DNA from: Streptomyces apricus
GTDB taxonomy: Bacteria; Actinomycetota; Actinomycetes; Streptomycetales; Streptomycetaceae
Direction of reading: 5' to 3'
DNA: 51,146 nucleotides
Assembly (NCBI RefSeq): GCF_008369065.1
Contig: NZ_VDFC01000050.1
Location: forward strand, 52,329-103,474
The position numbers and the translations under genes are program-made. The notes under the pieces are model-generated. The model saw only the letters and a program-made list of their open reading frames with translations, had not been told where the DNA came from and did not search any database. Of this stretch, positions 50,879 to 51,146 are shown piece by piece; within the stretch, counting starts at the first letter, position 1, and each line of letters opens with the position of its first letter.

Positions 50879-50903
50879 CACAGCAGGGCGGAAAGGGGCG
50901 GAC

Positions 50904-51146
50904 GTGGGCTGGTGGCAGGTCAGCGCCGACACCCTCGCCGGCAGCCGCTTCGTGGTCTCGCCGCTCGCCGAGACCTTCGCCTGTCTGAAGACCCTGCACG
51001 TGGGGACGGCCGCCCATCCCGGTGAACGGGCCTGGCTGGCCGCCCAGCTGCCCCGCTACCGGCGGCGGCTGGCGGACGATCCGGTCACCGCCGCGCTGGT
51101 GCGGGCTGGGTTCGGGCCCGAGTGGATCGCCGACTTCCTCACGCCC
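50904..51146 (+). CDS. ArsR-type regulator, DUF5937-like (3' end beyond window)
   Basis: Starts at the GTG at 50904 (GGAAAGGGG upstream) and stays open to the right edge (81 codons). VGWWQVSADTLAGSRFVVSP and LAETFACLKTLHVG match the helical N-terminal domain of long Streptomyces ArsR proteins, as in the gene at 30.4-31.4 kb. The winged helix should follow outside the window. It probably controls the divergent MFS gene. Confidence 0.78.
   Translation, partial: MGWWQVSADTLAGSRFVVSPLAETFACLKTLHVGTAAHPGERAWLAAQLPRYRRRLADDPVTAALVRAGFGPEWIADFLTP

Overview
The window is high-GC, codon-biased actinobacterial DNA with overlapping GTGA/ATGA gene junctions, frequent GTG/TTG starts, lipoprotein and secreted-protein genes, and families typical of Streptomyces, including a Streptomyces-type contractile injection system (CIS) and a lone GyrI-domain AraC regulator. 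I read it as a Streptomyces chromosome segment. No rRNA, CRISPR array or intact insertion sequence was seen; there is one tRNA (Gly, anticodon CCC).

Region 1 (1-14.5 kb) is one end of a CIS locus. In order it has a large AAA-type LuxR regulator (cut by the left edge), a small pseudo-receiver LuxR regulator, the DUF4255/Pvc16-type cap protein, the CIS AAA+ ATPase, two tandem paralogous single-pass membrane proteins with different C-terminal binding domains, a probable cargo/effector with an M35-type zinc protease signature, the sheath, the inner tube, a tail-chaperone-like protein, a 52-aa DUF6760-like protein and a long Pro/Ser/Gly/Ala protein. The locus then stops abruptly. The last gene runs out of frame into an anti-sigma-like ATPase gene, and no LysM, spike, gp25, baseplate or tape-measure gene follows. 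The CIS looks truncated.

Region 2 (14.5-23.3 kb) is ordinary core-type sequence: anti-sigma-like HATPase, aldo/keto reductase with divergent TetR regulator, FG-GAP secreted protein, Yip1-family membrane protein, sulfite-oxidase-fold molybdoenzyme, AraC/GyrI regulator, phosphoribosyltransferase plus dCTP deaminase, a small zinc-ribbon protein and tRNA-Gly.

Region 3 (23.4-31.5 kb), just downstream of the tRNA, is accessory: a DUF1152 gene and partner, AT-richer sequence with an orphan membrane protein and gene fragments, a partial copy of the tRNA anticodon arm, a VapBC toxin-antitoxin pair, a broken second DUF1152 copy, a HEAT-like protein and a DUF5937-like ArsR regulator.

Region 4 (31.5-39.5 kb) has an I36-type secreted inhibitor, two lipoproteins, a response-regulator pseudogene, an L7/L12-like membrane protein, an SDR/TetR divergent pair, a serine-every-third-residue repeat protein, an epoxide hydrolase and a frameshifted TAXI-type binding protein.

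Region 5 (39.9-49 kb) is a cell-envelope cluster: a secreted serine hydrolase, an FHA-like protein overlapping a transmembrane Ser/Thr kinase, an M23 peptidase, a secreted protein and a large secreted protein. Four of these share SH3-like extracytoplasmic modules, two of them nearly identical and arranged as a 294-bp inverted repeat. The window ends with a PH-domain protein, an MFS transporter and a partial divergent ArsR-type regulator.
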